A DNA stretch of 9,028 bases from Mariprofundus sp. (GCA_021772845.1 JAJFLF010000319.1:1-9028), one strand, 5' to 3'. Shown: positions 1 to 8,012, counted from the first letter of the stretch. Numbers and translations are program-made. The notes: generated by a model not told the origin, from the sequence alone.

Positions 1-268
1 GGTATTTAGCATCCAGATTTAAAAATGGAGTAAGATCGAATGTCTGTATCGGTCCAGACTCAACACCATCATAACGATAGAAGCGCAAAATATTATCTTC
101 ATCATTGGCAACCACAAAGGTGGATGCATCAATCGACACGGCAGCAGATGCGTCGCACATACCGGTAAATTCCCTGATCTCATCATAGTCCGATTCAGCA
201 GCAGAAATATTGAAGTGTGCAAGTAACATTGCCATAAACAAGATCGCTACTATTTTCTTTCTCACCAT
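1..268 (-). CDS. Secreted DUF3616-like protein, N-terminal part (cut by window edge)
   Basis: Translating the minus strand from the ATG at 268 gives 89 complete codons with no stop before the window edge. Residues 1-24 look like a Sec signal peptide: a basic start (MVRKK), a hydrophobic core (IVAILFMAMLLA) and an S-A-A site before Glu25. The mature part has the segments GMCDASA (36-42) and FVVANDEDNILRFYRYDG (51-68), which resemble the start of DUF3616 proteins, a family of uncharacterised and often exported, propeller-like proteins. The function is unknown; an envelope or extracellular location is inferred from the signal peptide. The ATG at 268 is preferred because a perfect TATAAT lies 36 nt upstream and the signal peptide starts there; the Shine-Dalgarno sequence is poor, with GGGA ending 9 nt before the ATG. 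A GTG one codon later is an alternative start. The gene reads in the same direction as addA but is separated from it by about 360 bp, so it probably has its own promoter. Confidence 0.75.
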   Translation of the reverse strand, partial: MVRKKIVAILFMAMLLAHFNISAAESDYDEIREFTGMCDASAAVSIDASTFVVANDEDNILRFYRYDGVESGPIQTFDLTPFLNLDAKY

Positions 269-303
269 GATCTACTATCCCATTCTCCCAGAAAAACAAT
301 ACG

Positions 304-332
304 ATTATAAAAGTTTATCCACTTTTCTAAGG
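304..332 (-). promoter_or_regulatory. Candidate sigma70 promoter for the DUF3616-like gene
   Basis: On the minus strand a perfect -10 hexamer TATAAT occupies 309 to 304. With a 16-bp spacer the -35 would be CTTAGA (331 to 326), which is a poor match. Transcription would start near 297 and leave a leader of about 29 nt before the ATG at 268. A DnaA-box-like 9-mer (315-323) lies in the spacer, so DnaA binding could affect this promoter; that is inference. Confidence 0.4.
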
Positions 333-504
333 CTTTAAAGTTAAATCTTGCAAATAGAGCGACAAACTAACTTGACATCTCAACTCTTACAGTTTAACTA
401 TTTGTTATTATTGACTAAATCATACTGCCTAAAAATTAAGCACAGATGAACCGTGTCATGTAGATGTAACTCGGGCAAGGGAATCCAGTTATTCATCCAC
501 ATAG

Positions 505-513
505 TTATCCACA
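505..513 (+). promoter_or_regulatory. DnaA box, perfect consensus
   Basis: TTATCCACA at 505-513 is an exact match to the classical high-affinity DnaA box. It is flanked 12 bp to the left by TCATCCACA (493-501) and 14 bp to the right by an inverted, weaker box (519-527). A single 9-mer can arise by chance, but the tight group of three within 35 bp makes DnaA binding plausible. Confidence 0.45.
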
Positions 514-524
514 GCCTCTGTGGA
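508..524. repeat. Perfect 7-bp inverted repeat with 3-nt loop
   Basis: TCCACAG (508-514) and CTGTGGA (518-524) are perfect inverted copies around the loop CCT. The dyad is made of the cores of two opposed DnaA-like boxes. As RNA it would form a short stable hairpin on either strand, but neither side is followed by a T tract, so an intrinsic terminator is unlikely. Confidence 0.6.
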
Positions 525-542
525 CACCTGATTTATACCATT

Positions 543-570
543 GAAAACAGAGGCATTGAAGAAAACAGAG
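543..570. repeat. Short direct repeat GAAAACAGAG, two copies
   Basis: GAAAACAGAG occurs at 543-552 and again at 561-570, an 18-bp period, and is followed by a related AAAAACAG. On the minus strand, the one transcribed past the addA stop, this gives pyrimidine-rich CTCTGTTTTC repeats. The role is unknown; it may simply be 3' untranslated sequence of addA. Confidence 0.4.
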
Positions 571-627
571 TAAAAACAGCTCGCCTTAATAATCACAATC
601 AATTCTTCAACATCGTCATCCCGATGG

Positions 628-3600
628 CTAATTATTACAGACATCCACCTCAGACCAGGCATCCAGCATGGGGAAAAACAGAGCTGCTCTGACTTCCCTG
701 TTTTCATCCAAATCCCTCAGGATAGAGGCATAGCGTTGTAGCTGAGAGCGGTGACGTTTTTCTTCTTCATGCAGAAATTCTTCCAAACTTCCGCCCTCAT
801 GAGAGGCGGTTTTATAATCGATAAGCCAGCGTATACCCTGCACGTCGATGAAGCTACGATCAATAATATTGTGCGACATAAAACCATCACACTCCAAACT
901 TAATGCCCATTCGGAGTGCGCATCCTGATGACCATTCGACAGAATCCATTGGCCTTTCTCACTGCTTAGAACACGCTGCAAACCATCGGCACAGCGCCTT
1001 GATGCTGTCTTCAACATCGAGCCAGACAGACCCTCAGCAATCAGCATACGTCTCATATATTTGAGTTCTCGCTGCGTATCTTCATCAGTCCACACTTCAA
1101 AACCAACATCGGCAATATGCTGCAATGCTGCATGCACCGCATTACCGACAGGTGCTGCTTCTGCACCGGCCCAGATGTATGCGGTTTCCAGCTCGTTCTG
1201 ATTAACCAGTTCCTTATCTTCTGCACTGAACAGCGACAGATCCAGTGGCTGCTCAACCCTCTGCAGGCTGCATCGACCAGCGCTAAGATGCTGCTCTACA
1301 GCTTCGATATGCGATATTTGTGCACCGAAACAGGTCTCATCCTCCGATAACAGAAGGTGTAATAATGAACCCGTTGTCGCTTCCCCTTTCATTTCAGACA
1401 CATGGCCAAGCATGTGCAGCGTTGTTTCAGGCCGGGTACATGCCACATATAACAGGCGTTGTAGTTCATTATTATCTTTACTCTTTTCAACACTGTTCAC
1501 CAAAGCATACAACGCATCTTTTTGGCGTGTGGATGCTTTCACAGCCATCAATGGCATCGCCCCACCTTCAACAGGCACCTCACTAAACGCCAGCAACGGC
1601 GCATCAACATTGGCCCCTTTGTGCCCTAGGCCCGGCAATATAACCACATCCCACTGCAGGCCTTTAGCGCCATGCATGGTCATCAATTCCACTTGTGCTG
1701 CGGTTGGCGCGGCATCAGGAGCTGCATACAGTTTCTCCAAACGCTCATCCAACAGAGAAAAATCAACACGCCCACCCTGCTCTATCGATGCTACCAAGGA
1801 GAGTGTCTCATCCACATTCAAACTGGCCGACGCATCGATTAAAGATGGCATCGACAGTCGCAACCATGCCGTTTGCAACAAGCCTCTCACCGCGACTTTT
1901 CCACTCATCGCCACACACGGTTCAAGTGCTAAACGCACAGCATGAATACGCGCCTGTGCATCTATGCTTAACTGCCCAAACAGATCATCGTCCTGCATCA
2001 GTGCCCAGACCGGTCTATCGTGGCCAGCCAAAAGCACTGCCAGATCGTAACTTTCCAAACCACAGCATGGTGCCCGCAAAATCGTTAACCAGGACTCACG
2101 ATCAGCAGGATGCAATAGAGCGCGCAACAGAGCACGCAACAGACGCACTTCCGGCCTCGCATTCAACGGTAAAATATTGATCGCACGAAAAGCAATCTTC
2201 TCAGCCTGCAGTGCCGGCATAATGGCATGCAGATGTTTGCGTGAGCGTGCCAATATACCAATGCGTTGTGCATCTCCCTTAGCGGAAGTTGTTACCAATG
2301 CCTGTTGCACCAGACGCACAACAGTGTCTGCTTCCAAAACTGCATCTTTTCCATGCTGAAGGTGCAGGTTCACTGACCCTTCATGCGCTAAAGCCGCCAC
2401 AGCTGATGCATGTGCCACGGCACCGGAAATCACATCCTGCTTGGCAGGGAAAATAGATTGAAATGCCACATTCACCCACTCCACAATAGCCGGTGAAGAG
2501 CGGAAGTTTCGTTCCAGTTGCAGTGCTTCAACAACAGGCAGGCCCGCCTCATTATTGGCAGCATTAAGAAATAGCCCAACTTCAGCTTTACGAAACCTGT
2601 AGATCGACTGCATCGGATCTCCGACCATAAACAGGCTGCGATGGCTGCCATCTCCATTCTGCCAACCATCTGTAAGGCATTGCAACAGAGACATCTGCAG
2701 ATGCGAGGTGTCCTGAAACTCATCCACCAGAATATGATGAATGCGATAATCCAGCTTCATCAACAGCTCAGCCGGTACAGCATCATTGGCTCCGAGTGCA
2801 TCCATAGCACGCAGTGCGATTTCGGTAAAATCAGCTTCACCCTGGCGGGCAAAACCTTGTTGCAACTGTTTAGTGGCCAACACCAGCAATAGAAACAGCG
2901 ACTCGAGCACCTGCCATTGCCCGTCATCCATCTCTGCACTAAGAGGCATCTGCCGGATATCATTCAGCAGTTCAGCCAAGAGAATCCCACGGTCATCACC
3001 GGCAGCCAGCAGATCAAGCAAGCCTTTAAACTGATCTTTCTGTTCAGCAAAAGCCTTACCGGCAGGGAAACCCAAGCGCACTGTCACACCACCGGCTTTA
3101 CGAAAGTTAGGACCTGAAGCGGTCAGTAAAAAATCTGCAATCAACTGCCACTGCTCTAACAGATCTAAAGAAGCATCGGGCCAGGCGATCATCTGCATCA
3201 ATGCATCATCTTTTTTCTGTTCACCGGCAAAGCACATCAAAGCAGGCAAGGCAGCCTTCACATCGATAGGCATCAAATCATCACAATCCAATAACTTCTG
3301 CATCATGATCATGGCCAGGTTATGCTCAAGCATTTGCCGCAATGCGCCCATATCACGCCCATGTGACGCAATCTCATCAAGCCACTGTTCACGTTTACCC
3401 AACATCTCAGCCAGCAAGCTAATCACCGCCACCGCATTATGATCCTGATGCAATAACACAGACTCTGCAGCATCCGGGAAATCACGCATGACTTCATTCA
3501 AAGCCGCTTCAGCAGCCTCACGGTAAGCTAGCTGCGCATGTTCGGAGGGTGATGGCATCTCACCAAGTCCCGATAACAGTGGCAGTTGCCGTGCCAGTGC

Positions 3601-3954
3601 ACTGGTTAAACTATCCAATGTCATGATAGATAAACGGGCCGGATGGTCGATCAAATGCCAGTCCCTTTCCTCTGAACGTTGCATAGCCTTTTGAGCCAAC
3701 TCCCAGGTTTCCATTTTATGCGATGCCGATGCATCCGGTTTCTCTGCCGTGAGTGATTCAAGCACCCGCTTGCGCATTTCAGCCGCAGCTTTTCGTGTAA
3801 AGGTCAGTGCCAACACCTCTTCAGGTTCATCAACAATCGCCAACAGCGCCAGAATACGCTGGGTAAGCAGTTCTGTTTTACCGGAACCTGCGGGGGCCTG
3901 TACAAGAAAAGAACCACCGGGGTGACGTGCTTTCAGCCGTGCTTCAGCACTCAT
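628..3954 (-). CDS. addA: AddA-type UvrD/RecB-like helicase-nuclease subunit
   Basis: The protein has 1108 residues and is a superfamily 1A 3'-5' DNA helicase with a C-terminal RecB-family nuclease. With its partner AddB it should resect double-strand breaks for RecA loading, in the cytoplasm on the chromosome. All helicase motifs are present: Walker A APAGSGKT (20-27), Ia LTFTRKAAAEM (50-60), Walker B ILVDEFQDT (408-416), III GDPMQSIYRFRKAE (445-458), IV LERNFRSS (480-487), V TMHGAKGLQWD (759-769) and VI LLYVACTRP (834-842). The nuclease has GNAVHAALQ (937-945), an upstream Asp near 1032, IDYKT (Asp1046, Lys1048) and QLQRY (1071-1075), so it looks active. The start at 3954 is chosen over an in-frame ATG at 3975 because AAGGAG lies 6 nt before it. 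It overlaps the addB stop by 11 nt, which suggests translational coupling. The length fits AddA. Confidence 0.93.
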   Translation of the reverse strand: MSAEARLKARHPGGSFLVQAPAGSGKTELLTQRILALLAIVDEPEEVLALTFTRKAAAEMRKRVLESLTAEKPDASASHKMETWELAQKAMQRSEERDWHLIDHPARLSIMTLDSLTSALARQLPLLSGLGEMPSPSEHAQLAYREAAEAALNEVMRDFPDAAESVLLHQDHNAVAVISLLAEMLGKREQWLDEIASHGRDMGALRQMLEHNLAMIMMQKLLDCDDLMPIDVKAALPALMCFAGEQKKDDALMQMIAWPDASLDLLEQWQLIADFLLTASGPNFRKAGGVTVRLGFPAGKAFAEQKDQFKGLLDLLAAGDDRGILLAELLNDIRQMPLSAEMDDGQWQVLESLFLLLVLATKQLQQGFARQGEADFTEIALRAMDALGANDAVPAELLMKLDYRIHHILVDEFQDTSHLQMSLLQCLTDGWQNGDGSHRSLFMVGDPMQSIYRFRKAEVGLFLNAANNEAGLPVVEALQLERNFRSSPAIVEWVNVAFQSIFPAKQDVISGAVAHASAVAALAHEGSVNLHLQHGKDAVLEADTVVRLVQQALVTTSAKGDAQRIGILARSRKHLHAIMPALQAEKIAFRAINILPLNARPEVRLLRALLRALLHPADRESWLTILRAPCCGLESYDLAVLLAGHDRPVWALMQDDDLFGQLSIDAQARIHAVRLALEPCVAMSGKVAVRGLLQTAWLRLSMPSLIDASASLNVDETLSLVASIEQGGRVDFSLLDERLEKLYAAPDAAPTAAQVELMTMHGAKGLQWDVVILPGLGHKGANVDAPLLAFSEVPVEGGAMPLMAVKASTRQKDALYALVNSVEKSKDNNELQRLLYVACTRPETTLHMLGHVSEMKGEATTGSLLHLLLSEDETCFGAQISHIEAVEQHLSAGRCSLQRVEQPLDLSLFSAEDKELVNQNELETAYIWAGAEAAPVGNAVHAALQHIADVGFEVWTDEDTQRELKYMRRMLIAEGLSGSMLKTASRRCADGLQRVLSSEKGQWILSNGHQDAHSEWALSLECDGFMSHNIIDRSFIDVQGIRWLIDYKTASHEGGSLEEFLHEEEKRHRSQLQRYASILRDLDENREVRAALFFPMLDAWSEVDVCNN

Positions 3955-6676
3955 CAACAGCTCCTTTGTTACCATTCATACTCATCTCATCTATCCTGCA
4001 TATCGCTTCAAAACCACAATAATTGCAGGCTGCTGCATCACGTGGGGCCACATCACAACGCCCTTCAACAAACTCTGTAGCTAACGCATTAATATTCGCT
4101 TTCCAATCATCCAATACGCTCTGCCAATCATCTGGCGCATTGCGTTTACCATCGCAGGCAACAATACCTTTGATAGCAATATCATCACCACACAGCCCTT
4201 CAAAGGCCATATCACCACTACGCACGCGGGCAAATGCCACCGCATCATCCACTCCCAAAGCTGCAGCCAGTGCATATTGTGGTAGTTGCGGCTCTTCGAT
4301 GCGCTCACCAGAACCGTCATCATCCTCATCAGACAGATGCACCAGCCATTTTGCAGTGGACTGTTTGGCACCTGTTTTGTAATCAATCAAGATGCGACGC
4401 CCTGTCTCATCCACATCCATACGGTCGGCTTTGATATTCACCTCAAACTGTGTGAGCTCAGTCGGATAGGTATTACTCACATCATCACTCTGCCCATCCA
4501 ACTCAGGCAAACGCATCACATAAGCTTTCTCGATCTCCTCCACTTTAAAATTGGGTCGATTGAGTTCCAGCTCAAACCATTGTGATAACACGGACCGCAT
4601 ACGTTTTTGTTCAAATGCACGTGTTCTCTCATCTGCCGAGACATAGCCCTTCTCCCAGGCATGAAGAATAGCCGCATCAATCAATGCCATTAATTCATCG
4701 TCACTCAGAGCTGCCAATGCAGTCTGTGTTTGCAATCGTTGCCACAAGTATTCCAGCGCCAAATGAATCAATGAACCCTTGCTACTGGCTTCAATGCCGG
4801 GTGAAGTTTCACCAAGCGCAGCAACAGCCAAGCGATGGCTGACAAAGGCCCTGAACGGACAGGCCGATTGATTCCGGATAATCGATGTGCCGCCCTTCAC
4901 AGACTGAGATGCAGTTAAGGGCACATCCGATTCATCATCAAAAGCAGCCATTGGCAAAGAGACTGTCGCAACGGGCACCTCTTCACATGACAGCGATTCA
5001 AGGTCAACCACAAACGATGAGGGCAGCAGCTCTTTTTCACCACGTTGCATGGCAAATGAAATTTCAACGCAGGACGCTGAACAGAGCACCTGCTGCCATA
5101 GCTTTTGAGCAGCCTTATATACCAATGCTCCGCTACTGCCCGGCATGGCATATTTCATCTGCACACTGGCAGGCAACATAGGCTGCGGCCTGAAGGATGG
5201 TGGAAATGATTCTCCATCCAACGCCAGCACCATCACATGATCAAATTGTAAACCGGACATCTGTGCCAATGGTAACACTTCAACATTGCCATACTTGGCC
5301 ATTGCAGCCAGCTGTACATCGGCACAAGATGTTCGCAGTAGCGCTAAAAAATGCGGCCAGCTGATGCTGCCTGTTACCGCATCGGCTGCCACCAAAGAGA
5401 TCAGCACATCCCGAAATGCATTCATCTGCCGAATTTCCTGGTTATTTCTCAACGCTTCATCGGCATGATCCTGCTGCACAAAACCCGTCGATTTTAATAG
5501 CTCATGCACTGCTTTCACCCATGCATTCGCACTACGACTTCTTTTATCCCAAGCCATCAAGGCTTGAATCACGGATAACAAAGCCGGCAGTTTCTGTATA
5601 TCCGATGAACCGGCCAACTGTTTTAAGCCCAAACGATGACGATTATACTGGCGGAATTTGGCATCCAACTCAGCTCTGGCCACAGATTCAGCACGAGAAC
5701 CTTTCAACCACGGTGAAAATAACAGCAGTGAAAATTCTTGAAATGACAATGAATATGCACCCGCCAAAGCCAACAGATGCATCAACTGTTTGATCATCGG
5801 CATCTCGGTTAATTTCGTCCCGGCCATCGATACCGATTGCAAACTACAAGCCGGATCAAGATTCGCCTCAGGCATCAGCACATCATCGAGCACTCTTTTC
5901 AGGGCCGACTCATCGGTGATCGCCGCACTGGTTGCTACTGCAATGCGCGCATGTGGATTCACCTGTAACGCTCTTTGAATACGCCATGCAATATGGCGGT
6001 ATTCGGACATTTCATCACTACAGGAAAAGAGCGTAGGTGCACTTATCAAGCCATCAGCATTCACTTGCATCAATGTCGTATCCGAATCTTGCAAAGCAGC
6101 AAACAAACGCTGCTGTATAGGCGTGAAATCATCAAAACCGACCAATAAGATAGACTCAGGTGCTCTCACTTTTGAAATCTGTTTTAACAACTGCACAGCA
6201 ATATCTGCAGCTAACATGCGTCCTGCAAAGACCACCCCGGCAAACTGCGCCTGCATCACCGTAATCCAGCGCGCCAATGCTTCAGCCTCTTCTCCAGCAA
6301 AAGCCAACTCATTCAGAGCAACCTGATAATCCTGCATCAAGGCATAAGCTTCAGCGGCATGACCTGCCAAACCGCGCAGAGAAGCTGATGATGAATCCGG
6401 CAGATCCCTGCCAATGATCTGCTCCCACAAACAGCGCTCCTGTATGCGGTTCAAAGCAACAGGCATGTCAGCAATATCCATCGTCAAAGCAGCAATCCAC
6501 GCCTGCCAGGCAAACACCGCAGGTGTTTCACACACGGGCTCTGCTCTATCTGCAAGCAATCGTCGTTTCCAGTCCATAGCCAAACGTGAAGAAGGCGTTA
6601 GCAACACCGCACCCGATTGCAGTTGAGCAGCCACTGCGGAGCTATCCAGTTCTGAAAGTTTCAATGTATGATGCAT
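3944..6676 (-). CDS. addB: AddB-type inactivated helicase / PD-(D/E)XK nuclease subunit
   Basis: The protein has 910 residues and matches the probable-DNA-repair-protein type of AddB subunit, which partners AddA in break resection. The N-terminal segment VLLTPSSRLA (24-33) sits where a Walker A would be but lacks GKT, so this half is probably a non-motor helicase fold. The C-terminal nuclease shows GSLIHLALEYL (634-644), KADRMD (749-754), ILIDYKTG (762-769, with Asp765 and Lys767) and QLPQYALAA (797-805), the order of a RecB-type active site. Cys606 (in ACPFRAF) with Cys884, Cys887 and Cys893 (C-x2-C-x5-C) reproduces the iron-sulfur staple around the AddB nuclease. An acidic loop (SDEDDDGSGERIEE, 782-795) lies between DYKTG and QLPQY. 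The start at 6676 has little Shine-Dalgarno sequence; its ATG overlaps the stop of a possible small ORF (TAATG), so it may be read by coupling. It overlaps addA by 11 nt. Confidence 0.9.
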   Translation of the reverse strand: MHHTLKLSELDSSAVAAQLQSGAVLLTPSSRLAMDWKRRLLADRAEPVCETPAVFAWQAWIAALTMDIADMPVALNRIQERCLWEQIIGRDLPDSSSASLRGLAGHAAEAYALMQDYQVALNELAFAGEEAEALARWITVMQAQFAGVVFAGRMLAADIAVQLLKQISKVRAPESILLVGFDDFTPIQQRLFAALQDSDTTLMQVNADGLISAPTLFSCSDEMSEYRHIAWRIQRALQVNPHARIAVATSAAITDESALKRVLDDVLMPEANLDPACSLQSVSMAGTKLTEMPMIKQLMHLLALAGAYSLSFQEFSLLLFSPWLKGSRAESVARAELDAKFRQYNRHRLGLKQLAGSSDIQKLPALLSVIQALMAWDKRSRSANAWVKAVHELLKSTGFVQQDHADEALRNNQEIRQMNAFRDVLISLVAADAVTGSISWPHFLALLRTSCADVQLAAMAKYGNVEVLPLAQMSGLQFDHVMVLALDGESFPPSFRPQPMLPASVQMKYAMPGSSGALVYKAAQKLWQQVLCSASCVEISFAMQRGEKELLPSSFVVDLESLSCEEVPVATVSLPMAAFDDESDVPLTASQSVKGGTSIIRNQSACPFRAFVSHRLAVAALGETSPGIEASSKGSLIHLALEYLWQRLQTQTALAALSDDELMALIDAAILHAWEKGYVSADERTRAFEQKRMRSVLSQWFELELNRPNFKVEEIEKAYVMRLPELDGQSDDVSNTYPTELTQFEVNIKADRMDVDETGRRILIDYKTGAKQSTAKWLVHLSDEDDDGSGERIEEPQLPQYALAAALGVDDAVAFARVRSGDMAFEGLCGDDIAIKGIVACDGKRNAPDDWQSVLDDWKANINALATEFVEGRCDVAPRDAAACNYCGFEAICRIDEMSMNGNKGAVDEC
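3961..3966 (-). promoter_or_regulatory. Strong ribosome binding site that fixes the addA start
   Basis: AAGGAG on the minus strand ends 6 nt before the ATG at 3954. The upstream ATG at 3975 has no comparable site, and starting there would place this Shine-Dalgarno sequence inside the coding region. The site lies within the last codons of addB. Confidence 0.75.
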
Positions 6677-6774
6677 TACAGATCAAAACCTGAACAACAG
6701 ATAGCACATCCGTATTCCATATTCGCGGCTATCTTTAATATTTCATTGACCATGTCACGCACATCCTTGCTCAT
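6676..6774 (-). CDS. Possible small cysteine-rich ORF coupled to addB
   Basis: On the minus strand an ATG at 6774 opens a 32-codon frame ending at TAA (6678-6676), which shares one base with the addB ATG in TAATG. The peptide contains GCAICCSGF near its C-terminus. The same frame stays open back to a TGA at 6825-6823, so a TTG start at 6819 would give 47 residues, adding NCVRCSD. The longer form has C-x2-C (6-9) and C-x2-CC (38-42), a spacing that could bind a metal. No good Shine-Dalgarno site precedes either start, and I recognise no family. The position between luxR and addB and the overlap with the addB start argue for translation; the small size and weak initiation argue against a stable product. 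It may be a leader that sets addB translation. Confidence 0.3.
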   Translation of the reverse strand: MSKDVRDMVNEILKIAANMEYGCAICCSGFDL

Positions 6775-6828
6775 TCTATTTTCAAGATCACTACAGCGCA
6801 CACAGTTCAAAGGTGGCAATGATCACTT

Positions 6829-7992
6829 CTATTTTGTAGATGTAAGCGGCGAATACAGAAGCGTTTTAATTAACTGAGCCTGCGTTTTCACGCCCATCTT
6901 GGCATAGATACTTTGAACTTGAGACCTGATGGTGGTGAGCTGCACGCTCTTTTCGTCTGCAATTTCTTTCACACTCATCGCATTGGCGAGTGAAATTGCA
7001 ACGTCTGCTTCTGATTTCGTTAAATTGTATATGGTATTCAACAATTCAGGTGAGGTAAGTAAAATTTGATCAGGATCCGTCAGTGTCATGACTGCCGCGA
7101 TAGCCCCTTTGGATATATGGGGTGAAAAATTCGATTGATGAATAGGCGTAATCAAGACTGGTAAAATCACAAACGAATCCGGGCTCTTGAGTCCAATCGC
7201 GATTGAATTGATGAACGTACCATCCAGATTCGCTTGTGATGCAGCAATAATCGCTTCCCTGAGTTTTTTATTGCATTCATCAATCGTGGCAAAAATATGC
7301 TGATTCTGCATGGCAATCGCCGGGTGCTGATTGATAATTGCACTGGCAGATTTATTGCAATAACTGATCTGACTCTGATGGTTAAAGAAGACAGCTCCCA
7401 TTTGCATGGTATCAATGCTCGATGCAAACGCATCATTTTTAACAACGGCTTCAGTATGCGCCCTGTAAATGTGCAACGCCTTTTGCAAGTGCGGAACCAG
7501 TGTTTTCACCAATGATAAAATCTCAGTTTGATATTCCGGCGCACTTTTTGTCCTGTGAAAACCTAACCACGTTGAACTGTTCTCGTTTTGTATCAGGCAA
7601 GTGCCAGCCAGCTGAAAAATCCCCTGAGGTTTATAAAACTCCTGATATGTCCTGGACTCACAGAACTGATCATCCTTATTGTTACAGGAAATCGCTGTTA
7701 GCTCACCAGTAGACCCCTCTTCCATGATCTCATATACAGGATCGATAGCCCCATGTTCTTCATCATACAAGGTCAGCCATTTCGCATCGAAACCATAAGA
7801 AGAGAGTACCCCCACATGCTCTGGGTTGTGGTCCTGGTACAATAAGATCGCTGATTTTGAGGCCGTTAACGATGCAATGGCCTCCAATACCGCATACCAG
7901 ACACTGCGATCCAATGCCGCATCATAAATATGACCAATGATATCGTGGATAAGTTGTTCGTGATTCGAGCTTATCCCATTGTAATCATGCAT
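6829..7992 (-). CDS. LuxR-type HTH regulator with GAF-like and PAS-like regions
   Basis: This is a 387-residue DNA-binding regulator. The C-terminal part (about 322-380) is a LuxR/NarL-type HTH: LTKSEADVAISLANAMSVKE leads into the recognition helix around TTIRSQVQSIYAKMGV (353-368). Residues about 12-175 look GAF-like, and about 188-305 look PAS-like (SIDTMQMGAVFFNHQSQI, then CNKSASAII). There is no receiver domain with a phosphorylatable Asp, no signal peptide and no membrane segment. It is not a classical AHL-binding LuxR, which is near 250 residues and has a different N-domain. A cytoplasmic one-component sensor is inferred. AGGGGA 5 nt before the ATG at 7992 supports the start. It is divergent from cqsA across 403 bp with shared palindromes, which suggests that it controls cqsA, itself, or both. 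The ligand is unknown; the CqsA product is a testable candidate. Confidence 0.85.
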   Translation of the reverse strand: MHDYNGISSNHEQLIHDIIGHIYDAALDRSVWYAVLEAIASLTASKSAILLYQDHNPEHVGVLSSYGFDAKWLTLYDEEHGAIDPVYEIMEEGSTGELTAISCNNKDDQFCESRTYQEFYKPQGIFQLAGTCLIQNENSSTWLGFHRTKSAPEYQTEILSLVKTLVPHLQKALHIYRAHTEAVVKNDAFASSIDTMQMGAVFFNHQSQISYCNKSASAIINQHPAIAMQNQHIFATIDECNKKLREAIIAASQANLDGTFINSIAIGLKSPDSFVILPVLITPIHQSNFSPHISKGAIAAVMTLTDPDQILLTSPELLNTIYNLTKSEADVAISLANAMSVKEIADEKSVQLTTIRSQVQSIYAKMGVKTQAQLIKTLLYSPLTSTK

Positions 7993-7997
7993 TCAGT

Positions 7998-8003
7998 TCC
8001 CCT
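7998..8003 (-). promoter_or_regulatory. Ribosome binding site of the LuxR-type gene
   Basis: AGGGGA on the minus strand ends 5 nt before the ATG at 7992. This is good spacing and supports the chosen start. Confidence 0.6.
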
Positions 8004-8012
8004 ATCGGGCCG

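Larger units (their letters stand above)
269..627. other. AT-rich gene-free region with DnaA-box-like cluster
   Basis: No convincing gene lies between the DUF3616-like start and the addA stop. The region holds a TATAAT promoter candidate (304-309, minus), a plus-strand TTGACA at 372-377 without a good -10 or a downstream plus-strand gene, an AT-rich stretch (about 380-440), and four 9-mers resembling the DnaA box TTATCCACA. These are 315-323 (TTATCCACT, 8/9), 493-501 (TCATCCACA, 8/9), 505-513 (TTATCCACA, perfect) and 519-527 on the minus strand (GTGTCCACA, 7/9). A clear Rho-independent terminator for addA was not found. The cluster could be a replication-origin element, a DnaA-titration site or a regulatory site. 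None of the usual proteobacterial origin neighbours (dnaA, dnaN, mnmG, rpmH) is in the window. Confidence 0.4.

Noticed and set aside
372..401. TTGACA at 372-377 as a plus-strand promoter
   Set aside because: No hexamer near TATAAT at 16-18 bp (best about 3/6), and no plus-strand gene downstream.
611..626. CATCG/CGATG hairpin just after the addA stop as a terminator
   Set aside because: The stem is only 5 bp with a 6-nt loop, and no run of T follows on the minus strand.
453..692. Plus-strand 79-codon open frame spanning the DnaA-like boxes
   Set aside because: It overlaps the end of addA, has no ribosome binding site or recognisable motif, and its composition looks like translated AT-rich noncoding DNA.
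1412..1945. Plus-strand 177-codon open frame opposite addA
   Set aside because: It lies antisense to conserved helicase motifs V and VI, with no ribosome binding site or family resemblance.
4023..4585. Several plus-strand open frames (up to 119 codons) opposite addB
   Set aside because: They lie antisense to a gene with clear catalytic motifs, and their low-complexity Ser/Ala/Pro-rich composition is typical of antisense shadows.
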